Assembly (NCBI GenBank): GCA_022826905.1
Contig: JAJDUA010000015.1
Location: 1-59,495 of the forward strand
DNA: 59,495 bases
Reading direction: 5' to 3'
From: Candidatus Dadabacteria bacterium
Lineage (GTDB): Bacteria > Desulfobacterota_D > UBA1144 > Nemesobacterales > Nemesobacteraceae
The notes beneath the pieces were generated by a model. The model had not been told where the DNA came from. It did no database searches and saw only the letters and a program-made list of their open reading frames with translations. The position numbers and the translations under genes were made by a program. Shown piece after piece: positions 24,860 through 32,368 of the stretch (position 1 is its first letter; each line of letters begins with the position of its first letter).

Positions 24860-26617
24860 TTGCTCAGGCGTGTGTTGAAAAAATCTCCTAGAAAACTTTT
24901 CCTTCTGTTTTTTCTGTTTTTCTGCGTTTCCTGCGCAGGCGCAGGACTCTCGGTTGATCCCAACCAGGATATTGAAAGTGCAGACCGGGGAAGTGCGTAT
25001 TATAATTTTGCGCTTTCGACGCTTTATCTGGAAAAAGGGAACCTGAAACGTGCGTTGGAGAGCCTTGAAGAGGCAGAACGGATTGATCCCCAGTCTTCTG
25101 AAATAAAATACCGCCTCGCTCTGATTTACACGGTTCTTAATATGCGCGAGAAGGCCGTTGCCAAGTTCACCGATTCCATCGTTCTCGATCCGTCAAATTC
25201 CCCGGCATACAGGGACCTTGCCCGCATCTATCTCGCATCCCCTGACGAAACCATGAAGAAAAGGGGTAAGAAATTCCTGCTCAAGGCAGCCGAAACCGAC
25301 CCCGGAGACAAGGAAACCTACCTGCTTCTCTGCGCGACTGAACTTTATTCAGGCAACCTTGAAAAGGCGGAGCGCTACGCTGAAAAAAGCCTTTCTATAA
25401 GTCCGAACGATGTCGCGGGTCATTTCTATCTTGGAAGCATCGCATACAGAAGAAATAATCTCGATGCCGCGGTAAAACACTACAAGAGAGCCCTTGAAAT
25501 TCAGCGGACATACTACCCGGCTTTTGCCGGGCTTGTTGAAACCCTTGAGAAGGCGAAAAGAATCGAAGAAGCGATAGAGCAGTACGAGTCGGCGATCAGG
25601 AAATTTGCTCCTTATCGCGATGTCTTTATTTCCTACGGGAACATGCTTTACCGCCAGCGCAGGTTCGAAGAGGCAATCAAGCAGTACCACAACGCGGAAG
25701 CCTCGGACCCGGAGAATCCCGAGATCAGCTTCAGAATCGGTCTTCTGTATCTTGAAAGCGGCAGTTACGAGAAAGCTATCGGAGAACTAAAGCAGGTTCT
25801 CAAACGCCTGCCAGCGCATTTCGGGGCAAAATACTACTCCGCCATCGCCCACACCAAGCTCGGGCGGTATTCCAAGTCAAGGAGGCTTCTCGATTCCATA
25901 CCCCAAAGCTCTGATTTTCATATAGATGCGGTCATTCATGGGGCATACATACATGAACTTGAGGGTTCAGCACAGAAGGCGATTGAGATACTGAGAGCGC
26001 TTCACGAGAAGAGCCCGTACAATCCCAAGACCGTGAATTCTCTGGGTGAAATCTATGGAAGGCAGGGAAGACAGGAGGATTCGATCTCTTTGTACGGCAG
26101 GTATCTTGAAAAGCACCCCGATGACGAATCCATTCTGTATTCGCTTGGCGTTTCGTATTACTACAGCGATCGCATACTGGAAGCGCTTTCGGTAATGGAG
26201 GATATAGTCAGCAGGAATCCGCAGAATTTCGATGCGATGAATTTCATCGGGTACACATACGCCGAGCGGGGAGAAAAACTTGATTATGCCGAGGAACTCA
26301 TTAGCAAGGCTCTTGAGCTTGCTCCGGGGCGAGGCTACATAATCGACAGTCTGGGGTGGGTCTACTACCAGAGAGGCGATTTTGCGAGGGCGCTTGAACA
26401 GTTGCTTCGCGCCTCGGAGATTCCTCCTGCCGATGCGGCCATTCTGGAGCATCTGGGAGATGTGTACGAGAAGCTCGGCAGAACGGAGCTTGCGGAGGAA
26501 AATTACGCAAAAGCCCTTGAGCTTCTGGATTCCAAGAAGCTTGTTACGGCTGAAGATAGAAAAGCCCGCGCGAGGCTTCAAGAAAAGCTAAAGGAATTCG
26601 GGCGCGATGAAGCATAG
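24860..26617 (+). CDS. TPR-repeat lipoprotein
   Basis: A 585-aa protein with a lipoprotein signal (KLFLLFFLFFCVSCAGAG; Cys after VS). About ten to twelve tetratricopeptide repeats follow, with the typical A-x-x-x-Y/F and A-L-E-L-x-P pattern (for example NLKRALESLEEAERIDPQSS, NLEKAERYAEKSLSISPND, RFEEAIKQYHNAEASDPENP, DYAEELISKALELAPGRGY). Such proteins act as outer-membrane or periplasmic scaffolds. The start is TTG 24860 or a GTG or TTG a few codons later. It overlaps the LolB-like gene by 11 bases, suggesting they are made together. Confidence 0.88.
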   Translation: MLRRVLKKSPRKLFLLFFLFFCVSCAGAGLSVDPNQDIESADRGSAYYNFALSTLYLEKGNLKRALESLEEAERIDPQSSEIKYRLALIYTVLNMREKAVAKFTDSIVLDPSNSPAYRDLARIYLASPDETMKKRGKKFLLKAAETDPGDKETYLLLCATELYSGNLEKAERYAEKSLSISPNDVAGHFYLGSIAYRRNNLDAAVKHYKRALEIQRTYYPAFAGLVETLEKAKRIEEAIEQYESAIRKFAPYRDVFISYGNMLYRQRRFEEAIKQYHNAEASDPENPEISFRIGLLYLESGSYEKAIGELKQVLKRLPAHFGAKYYSAIAHTKLGRYSKSRRLLDSIPQSSDFHIDAVIHGAYIHELEGSAQKAIEILRALHEKSPYNPKTVNSLGEIYGRQGRQEDSISLYGRYLEKHPDDESILYSLGVSYYYSDRILEALSVMEDIVSRNPQNFDAMNFIGYTYAERGEKLDYAEELISKALELAPGRGYIIDSLGWVYYQRGDFARALEQLLRASEIPPADAAILEHLGDVYEKLGRTELAEENYAKALELLDSKKLVTAEDRKARARLQEKLKEFGRDEA

Positions 26618-27359
26618 CTGGGTTTTTATTCCGCTTGTTCTTCTCCTTTTTTCCTGCGCCGGCAAACTCACGCCCACTACTGCCGAACGCCCTGATCTTT
26701 CCGTTATATTAGCAAAGGCAAAACGTACTCAGATGGACTTTACTTCGATAAAAGCCAGGGCGAGGGTGTCGATAAAGTCCCCACAGGGGAAAATTGTTTT
26801 CGATCAAGTAGCCACCGCCGTCCGCCCGGAGTTTCTGAGAATTTCGGTTTTCGCTCCTTTCGGTGAGATGCTCGCGAGGGTAGTTTCCGATGGAGAAAGC
26901 GTGAGAATGAAGACCAACTGGGAAGAGTTGATCTTTGAGAATCCGGAGGATTTCAGGCTTTCCTACCTTTATCCGGGACTCCCGCCCCAGCTCAGGGTTG
27001 AGGACATAGTGAATTTTTTGCTGGGGGGATCCCCGTTTGCCATTCCTCAGGAAAGTTACTCTGTGCGGGCTGGGGAGAAGGAAGGGGAGATAGTTTTTGT
27101 GTTTTCGGGAAGTACCCCCCTCCGGGTCACAGTGGATTTCCCGAGAAATTTCATAATCAGAGTAGAGGGTATGCTTTCTGACGGAGAGAAAGCTAAAATT
27201 GAGTTCTCATTGCTGAAACGGATTTCCTCGGACACCTATTTCCCGAGAAAGCTGCTATTTGAGACTGCCGATTACAGTCTTAACGTGAATTATGACGAGA
27301 ATTTACGGATAAACTCAAAGGCGGATATTTCTTTTTTCCGGTCCGCAGAGGAAAAGTGA
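26607..27359 (+). CDS. LolB-like lipoprotein (DUF4292-type)
   Basis: A 250-aa protein with a lipobox (VLLLFSCAGK). After a linker come beta-strands with the LolB-like layout: FTSIKARARVSIKSPQGKIVFDQVATAVRPEFLRISVFAPFGEMLARVVSDGESVRM, then a hydrophobic LRVEDIVNFLLGG. Such lipoproteins carry lipids or lipoproteins to the outer membrane. The ATG overlaps the end of the TPR gene. Together with lgt, lnt and lspA in the window this fits an outer-membrane lipoprotein system, although true LolB function is not shown. Confidence 0.7.
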   Translation: MKHSWVFIPLVLLLFSCAGKLTPTTAERPDLSVILAKAKRTQMDFTSIKARARVSIKSPQGKIVFDQVATAVRPEFLRISVFAPFGEMLARVVSDGESVRMKTNWEELIFENPEDFRLSYLYPGLPPQLRVEDIVNFLLGGSPFAIPQESYSVRAGEKEGEIVFVFSGSTPLRVTVDFPRNFIIRVEGMLSDGEKAKIEFSLLKRISSDTYFPRKLLFETADYSLNVNYDENLRINSKADISFFRSAEEK

Positions 27360-27360
27360 G

Positions 27361-27654
27361 TTGTCGCAGAAGCCGATTGTAAGAACCTTTGTAATAAGAA
27401 ACCGTCTGGGTCTTCACGCAAGAGCGGCCGCGGTTCTGGTTGCCCTGACCAGCAGATTCAGTTCCAGTATAATGATAAAGAAAGACAGTTTCGAGATAGA
27501 CGGGAAAAGCATACTGGGCGTTTTGTCCCTTGCGGCCGTTTGCGGCACTGAAGTTGCCGTTACTGTAGAAGGGGAAGACTCGGAGCTTGCAATGGAGGAA
27601 GTCTCCCGTCTGATTGAAGGCGGGTTCGGAGAAGGGGTTGATCTTGAGAACTGA
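27361..27654 (+). CDS. HPr-family phosphocarrier protein
   Basis: A 97-aa protein. The phosphorylated His is H19 in RLGLHARAAA; the regulatory Ser region is GKSILGVLSLAA (S50 in the Ser46 position). It starts with TTG two bases after the LolB-like stop. No PTS permease or enzyme I is nearby, so it may belong to a regulatory (PTS-Ntr) or a partial system. The fold assignment is firm; the partner is unknown. Confidence 0.9.
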   Translation: MSQKPIVRTFVIRNRLGLHARAAAVLVALTSRFSSSIMIKKDSFEIDGKSILGVLSLAAVCGTEVAVTVEGEDSELAMEEVSRLIEGGFGEGVDLEN

Positions 27655-27718
27655 GTCTGGAATCCTGCAAACGGGATAAAGTGAACTCGGTCTTTAATGG
27701 AAAGGCGCTGTTAGAACC

Positions 27719-29011
27719 ATGAAAATTATAAAGATAAACTCGAAGAACCTCGAAAGAAGATCGAGAGAAATAGAGAAGTCGGCCTCACATTTTGATCCAC
27801 AACTTGTTTCGCAGACGGAAAAGATTGTAGAGGATGTGAGAGAGCGGGGAGACTCTGCGCTTTTTCGCTACGCGAAGAAATTTGACGGACCGCATGTAAC
27901 CGCGAAGAACGTAAAGGTTACCGATCGTGAATTTGAAGAGGCGAGAGCAGCCGTTGCGCCCGGCATTGCGAGGGACCTCAAGAAGGCCGCTTCGCGGATT
28001 CGCTCCTACCAGAAAAAAAAGCTTCCGAGGGCCGAGACTTATAAGGATGCGCTTGGAAATGAACTTGGCTGGCTTATAAGACCTATTGAAAAGGTGGGAG
28101 TTTATGTTCCGGGAGGCAAGGCTTCTTATCCTTCGACCGTACTCATGACTGCAATACCGGCTCGGGTTGCCGGAGCAGTCGAAATAAGCGTTGTCACCCC
28201 GTGTTCCGGGAAACGGGTTAATCCCGAGATTCTTCTGGCGTGCGAGATTGCCGGGGTAAGCAACGTCTACAAAATAGGCGGGGCCCACGCCATAGCGGCT
28301 ATGGCTTTTGGAACCAGAAGCATACCGAAAGTGGACAAGGTGGTAGGCCCGGGAAACATCTATGTTACGATAGCCAAGAAACTGGTTTATGGTTTCTGCG
28401 ACATTGACATGCTGGCAGGGCCGACCGAGGTTCTGATTATTGCCGACGGTTCGTGTCCTCCGGGATGGGTGGCCGCAGATCTGCTCGCCCAGGCCGAGCA
28501 TGACGAAATGTCAATCCCGGTTCTTGCGACCACCAGCTACGATTACGCAAAAGAGGTGAAAAAGGAAGTGCTCTCGCAGTTAAGGGATCTTGACAGGGAG
28601 GAAATCGCAGGCGCCGCGGTTTCGAACAACGGGAGAATCTACGTAACCGAAAACATGGAGCAGGCCGTGGTGCTTTCAAACGCGGTTGCTCCCGAGCACC
28701 TTGAGCTCTGCGTGCGTTCCCCCAAATCTCTTCTCAAGGGCATAAAACACGCGGGAGCCGTGTTTCTGGGTTCTCTCTCGACCGAGCCTTTCGGCGATTA
28801 TGTCTCGGGTCCGAGCCATGTTCTTCCGACGGGAGGGGCGGCGAGATTCTCTTCCCCGCTCAGCGTTTATGATTTCCTGAGGATGCCGAGCACCATATCG
28901 ATGTCGAAAAAAGGCTTTTCATCTCTCGGCCCGACCGTTATGAACCTTGCCCATGCCGAGGGGCTTTCGGGTCATGCGTTCTCGGTAAAAAGACGGATTG
29001 AGGATTCCTGA
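27719..29011 (+). CDS. hisD: Histidinol dehydrogenase
   Basis: A 430-aa Zn enzyme that oxidises L-histidinol twice to histidine. Motifs seen: IEKVGVYVPGGKASYPSTVLM, VYKIGGAHAIAAMAFGT, IDMLAGPTEVLIIADG, DLLAQAEHDE (Zn ligands) and the late GPSHVLPTGGAARFSSPLSV. It precedes hisC, forming a small histidine pair. Confidence 0.97.
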   Translation: MKIIKINSKNLERRSREIEKSASHFDPQLVSQTEKIVEDVRERGDSALFRYAKKFDGPHVTAKNVKVTDREFEEARAAVAPGIARDLKKAASRIRSYQKKKLPRAETYKDALGNELGWLIRPIEKVGVYVPGGKASYPSTVLMTAIPARVAGAVEISVVTPCSGKRVNPEILLACEIAGVSNVYKIGGAHAIAAMAFGTRSIPKVDKVVGPGNIYVTIAKKLVYGFCDIDMLAGPTEVLIIADGSCPPGWVAADLLAQAEHDEMSIPVLATTSYDYAKEVKKEVLSQLRDLDREEIAGAAVSNNGRIYVTENMEQAVVLSNAVAPEHLELCVRSPKSLLKGIKHAGAVFLGSLSTEPFGDYVSGPSHVLPTGGAARFSSPLSVYDFLRMPSTISMSKKGFSSLGPTVMNLAHAEGLSGHAFSVKRRIEDS

Positions 29012-29048
29012 GTAATGTTCACACTGCTGTTTAGAGCGGGAGACGCCA

Positions 29049-30122
29049 GTGTCTGACTCAAGTTCGATTAAAAGCAGAATTTCTAAGAGCGTAAGACCAA
29101 TATCGGCTTACTCTGTGCCGAGGATCGAGTGCTCAGTGAAGCTTGATGGAAACGAAAGCCCTTACGATCTTGAGGGAGAGGAGAAGCTTGCGCTTTCCGA
29201 ACGGCTGGCAAAGCTTCCGGTAAACCGTTATCCGGACCCCGAAGCTCTGGGCGTAAGAACATCTCTTTCCCACGCTGTAGGCTTTCCTGTGGACGGCATA
29301 CTGCTTGGCAACGGCTCAGATGAGATCATACAGATGATTGTGGAAGTCTTCGGGGGAAAAAGCGGCCGCGTGCTCGTGCCGTCCCCGACTTTCTCAATGT
29401 ACAGAATCACGTCGCTTATTCTGGGAAAACAGGTAACGGAAGTTGAGCTTGATGAAAATTTTGACATAGATCTCGAACAGACACTGGAGACGATTCGTGC
29501 GCAGGACCCTGACATTGTTTTTCTCGCGACTCCGAACAATCCTACTGGGAACTCTTTTTCGGAGGAAAAAGTGCTGGAGATTCTGGAGGCAAGCGGGGGC
29601 GCGGTGGTTGTCGATGAGGCTTACTGCGATTTTTCGAAAAAAAGCTATATTCCACATATAGATAAATATGAAAACCTGCTGGTACTGAGAACAATGTCCA
29701 AGATAGGGTTTGCGGGGGCGAGACTTGGAATGTTCTTTGCACGACCGCAGATCACAGACGAAGTGAACAAGGCGCGTCTTCCCTACAACATAAACTCTTT
29801 TAGTCAGCAGGCGATGTCTTTTGCTCTTGAAACCCCCGAGGTTATCGAACGGAAGATAAATCTTATATTGAGCGAGAGAGAAAGAGTTCGCGCGTCGCTT
29901 GAGCGGATTGAGGAAATACATGTTTATCCAACAGACGCGAATTTTTTCCTGGTGCGGGTTCCGGACTCGGATTTCCTTTTCGAAGAGTTGGTCAAAAACG
30001 ATATTCTGGTCCGTCGCTTCAAGGGGGAGAAACGCCTTGCAAACTGCCTCAGGATCACGGTTGGAAATAGAGAGGAAAACGATCGGCTCACCCAAGCCCT
30101 AGTCGGCATATTTTCTTCCTAA
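29049..30122 (+). CDS. hisC: Histidinol-phosphate aminotransferase
   Basis: A 357-aa class I/II PLP enzyme converting imidazole-acetol phosphate to histidinol phosphate. It shows LLGNGSDEIIQMIVEVFGG, LATPNNPTGNSFS, VVVDEAYCDFS and the PLP Lys in RTMSKIGFAGARLG. The start is GTG. The last codons (GIFSS) lie in the left copy of the 40-bp repeat at 30101-30140 that brackets the AbiE cassette, so the coding end overlaps what looks like the cassette junction. Confidence 0.97.
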   Translation: MSDSSSIKSRISKSVRPISAYSVPRIECSVKLDGNESPYDLEGEEKLALSERLAKLPVNRYPDPEALGVRTSLSHAVGFPVDGILLGNGSDEIIQMIVEVFGGKSGRVLVPSPTFSMYRITSLILGKQVTEVELDENFDIDLEQTLETIRAQDPDIVFLATPNNPTGNSFSEEKVLEILEASGGAVVVDEAYCDFSKKSYIPHIDKYENLLVLRTMSKIGFAGARLGMFFARPQITDEVNKARLPYNINSFSQQAMSFALETPEVIERKINLILSERERVRASLERIEEIHVYPTDANFFLVRVPDSDFLFEELVKNDILVRRFKGEKRLANCLRITVGNREENDRLTQALVGIFSS

Positions 30123-30140
30123 GTAGTTTTTCACGACGAA
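30101..30140. repeat. Left copy of the 40-bp direct repeat flanking the AbiE cassette
   Basis: It matches 32371-32410 at 37 of 40 bases with no gaps; mismatches are at 30106, 30122 and 30127. Read forward it is the 3' end of hisC (IFSS and stop). Read in reverse it spells FVVKNYLGRKYAD and a TAG stop, a second copy of the C terminus of lnt. It is therefore a relic of the convergent hisC-lnt junction. Confidence 0.9.
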
Positions 30141-30177
30141 AATTCTCGCTTAAAACTGTTCCCTACGTACCTGACCA

Positions 30178-30192
30178 CTCCTCTTAGAGGAG
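30178..30192. repeat. Perfect short palindrome CTCCTC-TTA-GAGGAG
   Basis: Six-base arms with a three-base loop in the region upstream of abiEi, 133 bases before its start. It may be a terminator stem for hisC transcripts (no T tract follows) or a protein-binding site. Low certainty. Confidence 0.3.
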
Positions 30193-30240
30193 AAGTTTAT
30201 ACAACAAGTATTCGAATTTTCACCTAAAACGTGATTTGTT

Positions 30241-30255
30241 GCATATATAATATGC
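30241..30255. promoter_or_regulatory. Palindrome over a -10-like TATAAT upstream of abiEi
   Basis: GCATAT-ATA-ATATGC is a perfect inverted repeat, and TATAAT at 30246-30251 falls inside it. AbiEi antitoxins bind inverted repeats in their own promoter and repress it, so an operator covering the -10 is the expected arrangement. No convincing -35 box was found at the right distance. The site is 70 bases before the abiEi start. Confidence 0.4.
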
Positions 30256-30324
30256 TATTCTGCTTGAATATGGATTTCAAATAGTGTATATTCTAATATC
30301 AATAATTCACATTTTTGGTGATTT

Positions 30325-31146
30325 ATGGACAGTAGAGTTATACCACGAAGATCGATACCGCAAGGCAGACGCAACCTTGTAGCCGTGATCAATGAGGCTG
30401 GTGACATTATTCGGATTGAAGATGTCATCTCTGCGCTTCCGGTAAAGAGATCGGATGCCGCCAAGCTGCTTTCACGCTGGGCTAGCCAGGGATGGCTAAG
30501 GCGTGTAGGGACGGGTGCATATGTTGCTGTGCCTCTTGATTCTCTTGAAAGCGAGCGGATTCTGGATGATCCTTGGATACTGGTTCCGGTTCTTTATGCG
30601 CCTGCCTATATTGGTGGGTGGACTGCCGCGGAACACTGGAACCTCACCGAACAACTGTTCCGCCCAATTCTTGTCATGACCATGAAAACAGTGCGTAGAA
30701 AACACGAGATACGAGATGGGGCAGAATTCATGTTGCGCCATATAGAGGAACGGAAATTCTTCGGCACTAAAGCGGTCTGGCGCGGACGGTCCAAAGTTCT
30801 GGTTTCTGACGTTCACCGGACAGTTATTGATATGCTTGATGAACCGTCCAGCGGCGGGGGGAGTCAGCACATAGCAGATTGCCTGGCTGTTTACCTGAAG
30901 TGCCCTGATCGAAATGATGAAATACTAATAGACTACGCGAAAGCGCTTGACAACGGCGCGGTTTTCAAACGGCTAGGTTTCTTAGCTGAAAAATATCCCA
31001 ATACCGAGGTTTTGACCGAAGCCTGTCTGAAGCATATGACAAAAGGGAATGCCAAACTTGATCCCGTATTGAAATGTTCTCGTTTGGTCTCAAAGTGGTG
31101 TCTTCGGGTTCCGTCAAACTGTACAACGGGAGGACGATATGATTAG
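30325..31146 (+). CDS. AbiEi-like type IV antitoxin
   Basis: A 273-aa protein. The N-terminal half contains a winged helix (INEAGDIIRIEDVISALPVKRSDAAKLLSRWASQGWLRRVGTGAYVAVP), followed by the AbiEi middle and C-terminal domain (AYIGGWTAAEHWNLTEQLFRP, KVLVSDVHRTVIDMLDEP). It is the antitoxin of the AbiE system and also represses its own operon. The stop overlaps the toxin start by 8 bases, as is usual. Toxin and antitoxin lie in a cassette bounded by the 40-bp repeats. Confidence 0.92.
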   Translation: MDSRVIPRRSIPQGRRNLVAVINEAGDIIRIEDVISALPVKRSDAAKLLSRWASQGWLRRVGTGAYVAVPLDSLESERILDDPWILVPVLYAPAYIGGWTAAEHWNLTEQLFRPILVMTMKTVRRKHEIRDGAEFMLRHIEERKFFGTKAVWRGRSKVLVSDVHRTVIDMLDEPSSGGGSQHIADCLAVYLKCPDRNDEILIDYAKALDNGAVFKRLGFLAEKYPNTEVLTEACLKHMTKGNAKLDPVLKCSRLVSKWCLRVPSNCTTGGRYD

Positions 31147-32332
31147 CAAGCGTGAGATCATTGATGCGGCGACAATTAAGGGGCTCAATCCCCACATTAT
31201 CGAGAAGGATTATGTTCTTGGCTGGTTGCTGTGGGGAATATGTAATCATGAGATATTAGGTAGAACTTGGCTTTTTAAGGGAGGCACCTGCCTGAAAAAA
31301 TGCTTTTTTGAGACCTACAGGTTTTCCGAAGACCTCGATTTTACTCTTGTTGATCCCTCGCATATCGATGACGGTTTTCTTAAAACCGTGTTTGGGGAGA
31401 TATGCGAACGCGTCTATGAACAGGTCGGTATCGAACTGCCACTGCATTCTCACAAGTTTGACGTTTACCAAAACCCACGTGGCGGTAAATCCTGCCAAGC
31501 CCGGATAGGGTATCAGGGACCTGTGTCGCCACGTGGCAGAAGCATGCCGAGAGTTAAGCTTGACCTCACGGCTGATGAACTCGTGGTTCTGAGTCCGATT
31601 CAGTCACAGGTCTATCATCCTTACAGCGACGCCCCGAGCGGAGGTATCGCCATATGGTCATATGCATACGAGGAGGCGTTCGGCGAAAAGATAAGAGCAC
31701 TTGCCGAACGGGGGCGACCCCGTGATTTGTATGATGTAATCAGCCTGTTTCGCAATCCTGAGGCACGGCCCCCTGCTGCGGTATTAGATGATCTACTTCG
31801 TCAAAAGTGCGAGTTCAAGAATCTTGATTTCCCTGTCTTCGCTCAATTTGAAATTAATAGACCTTTTCTAGAAAGCAGATGGGCGCAGATGTTATCCCAT
31901 CAGTTGCCTGCCTTGCCTCCGTTTGTAACATTCTGGGACGAACTACCTATTTTCTTTGAATGGCTTCACGACGGAACTTTACCGCGGATTCCCGTCGCAT
32001 ATATTGGAGATGAAGGTGAAGAGGCTATACGAGAACGCGTGTTGCGCCTGCCGATTTCCACCGTGACTCAGTCCTATATCGAAATCATCCGTTTTGCCGC
32101 TTCCAATCTGCTTTGCGTGGACCTAGACTACGAAGGAAATACAGACCGCGTTGAACCCTATTCGCTTCGCCGTACTAGTAAGGGCAATGTGATCCTTAGG
32201 GCTTACAATGTGAATAAAAACGGACACAGCAGCTATCTGATCAGCAGTATTAAAGGAGCAAGAGTCACCGGTCAGGTTTTCAAACCCCGTTTCGCAATTG
32301 AATTGACGCCTACCGGTCCAGCGGTTGTTTAG
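31139..32332 (+). CDS. AbiEii-like type IV toxin nucleotidyltransferase with a WYL-like C-terminal tail
   Basis: A 397-aa protein. The nucleotidyltransferase core is clear: LFKGGTCLKKCF (G48, G49, T50) and RFSEDLDFTL (R61, S63, E64, D65, D67), matching the GGTxL and RxSEDxD signature. AbiEii-type enzymes halt translation by modifying tRNA 3' ends. Family members are often nearer 300 residues; here the extra ~70 C-terminal residues (EPYSLRRTSKGNVILRAYNV ... ISSIKGARVTGQVFKPRFAIEL) read like a WYL-type domain. Whether that part senses nucleic acid or ligand is inference. Confidence 0.92.
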   Translation: MISKREIIDAATIKGLNPHIIEKDYVLGWLLWGICNHEILGRTWLFKGGTCLKKCFFETYRFSEDLDFTLVDPSHIDDGFLKTVFGEICERVYEQVGIELPLHSHKFDVYQNPRGGKSCQARIGYQGPVSPRGRSMPRVKLDLTADELVVLSPIQSQVYHPYSDAPSGGIAIWSYAYEEAFGEKIRALAERGRPRDLYDVISLFRNPEARPPAAVLDDLLRQKCEFKNLDFPVFAQFEINRPFLESRWAQMLSHQLPALPPFVTFWDELPIFFEWLHDGTLPRIPVAYIGDEGEEAIRERVLRLPISTVTQSYIEIIRFAASNLLCVDLDYEGNTDRVEPYSLRRTSKGNVILRAYNVNKNGHSSYLISSIKGARVTGQVFKPRFAIELTPTGPAVV

Positions 32333-32368
32333 CTGATATGAATTCAAGACGACGATGGATTGCTGTTG

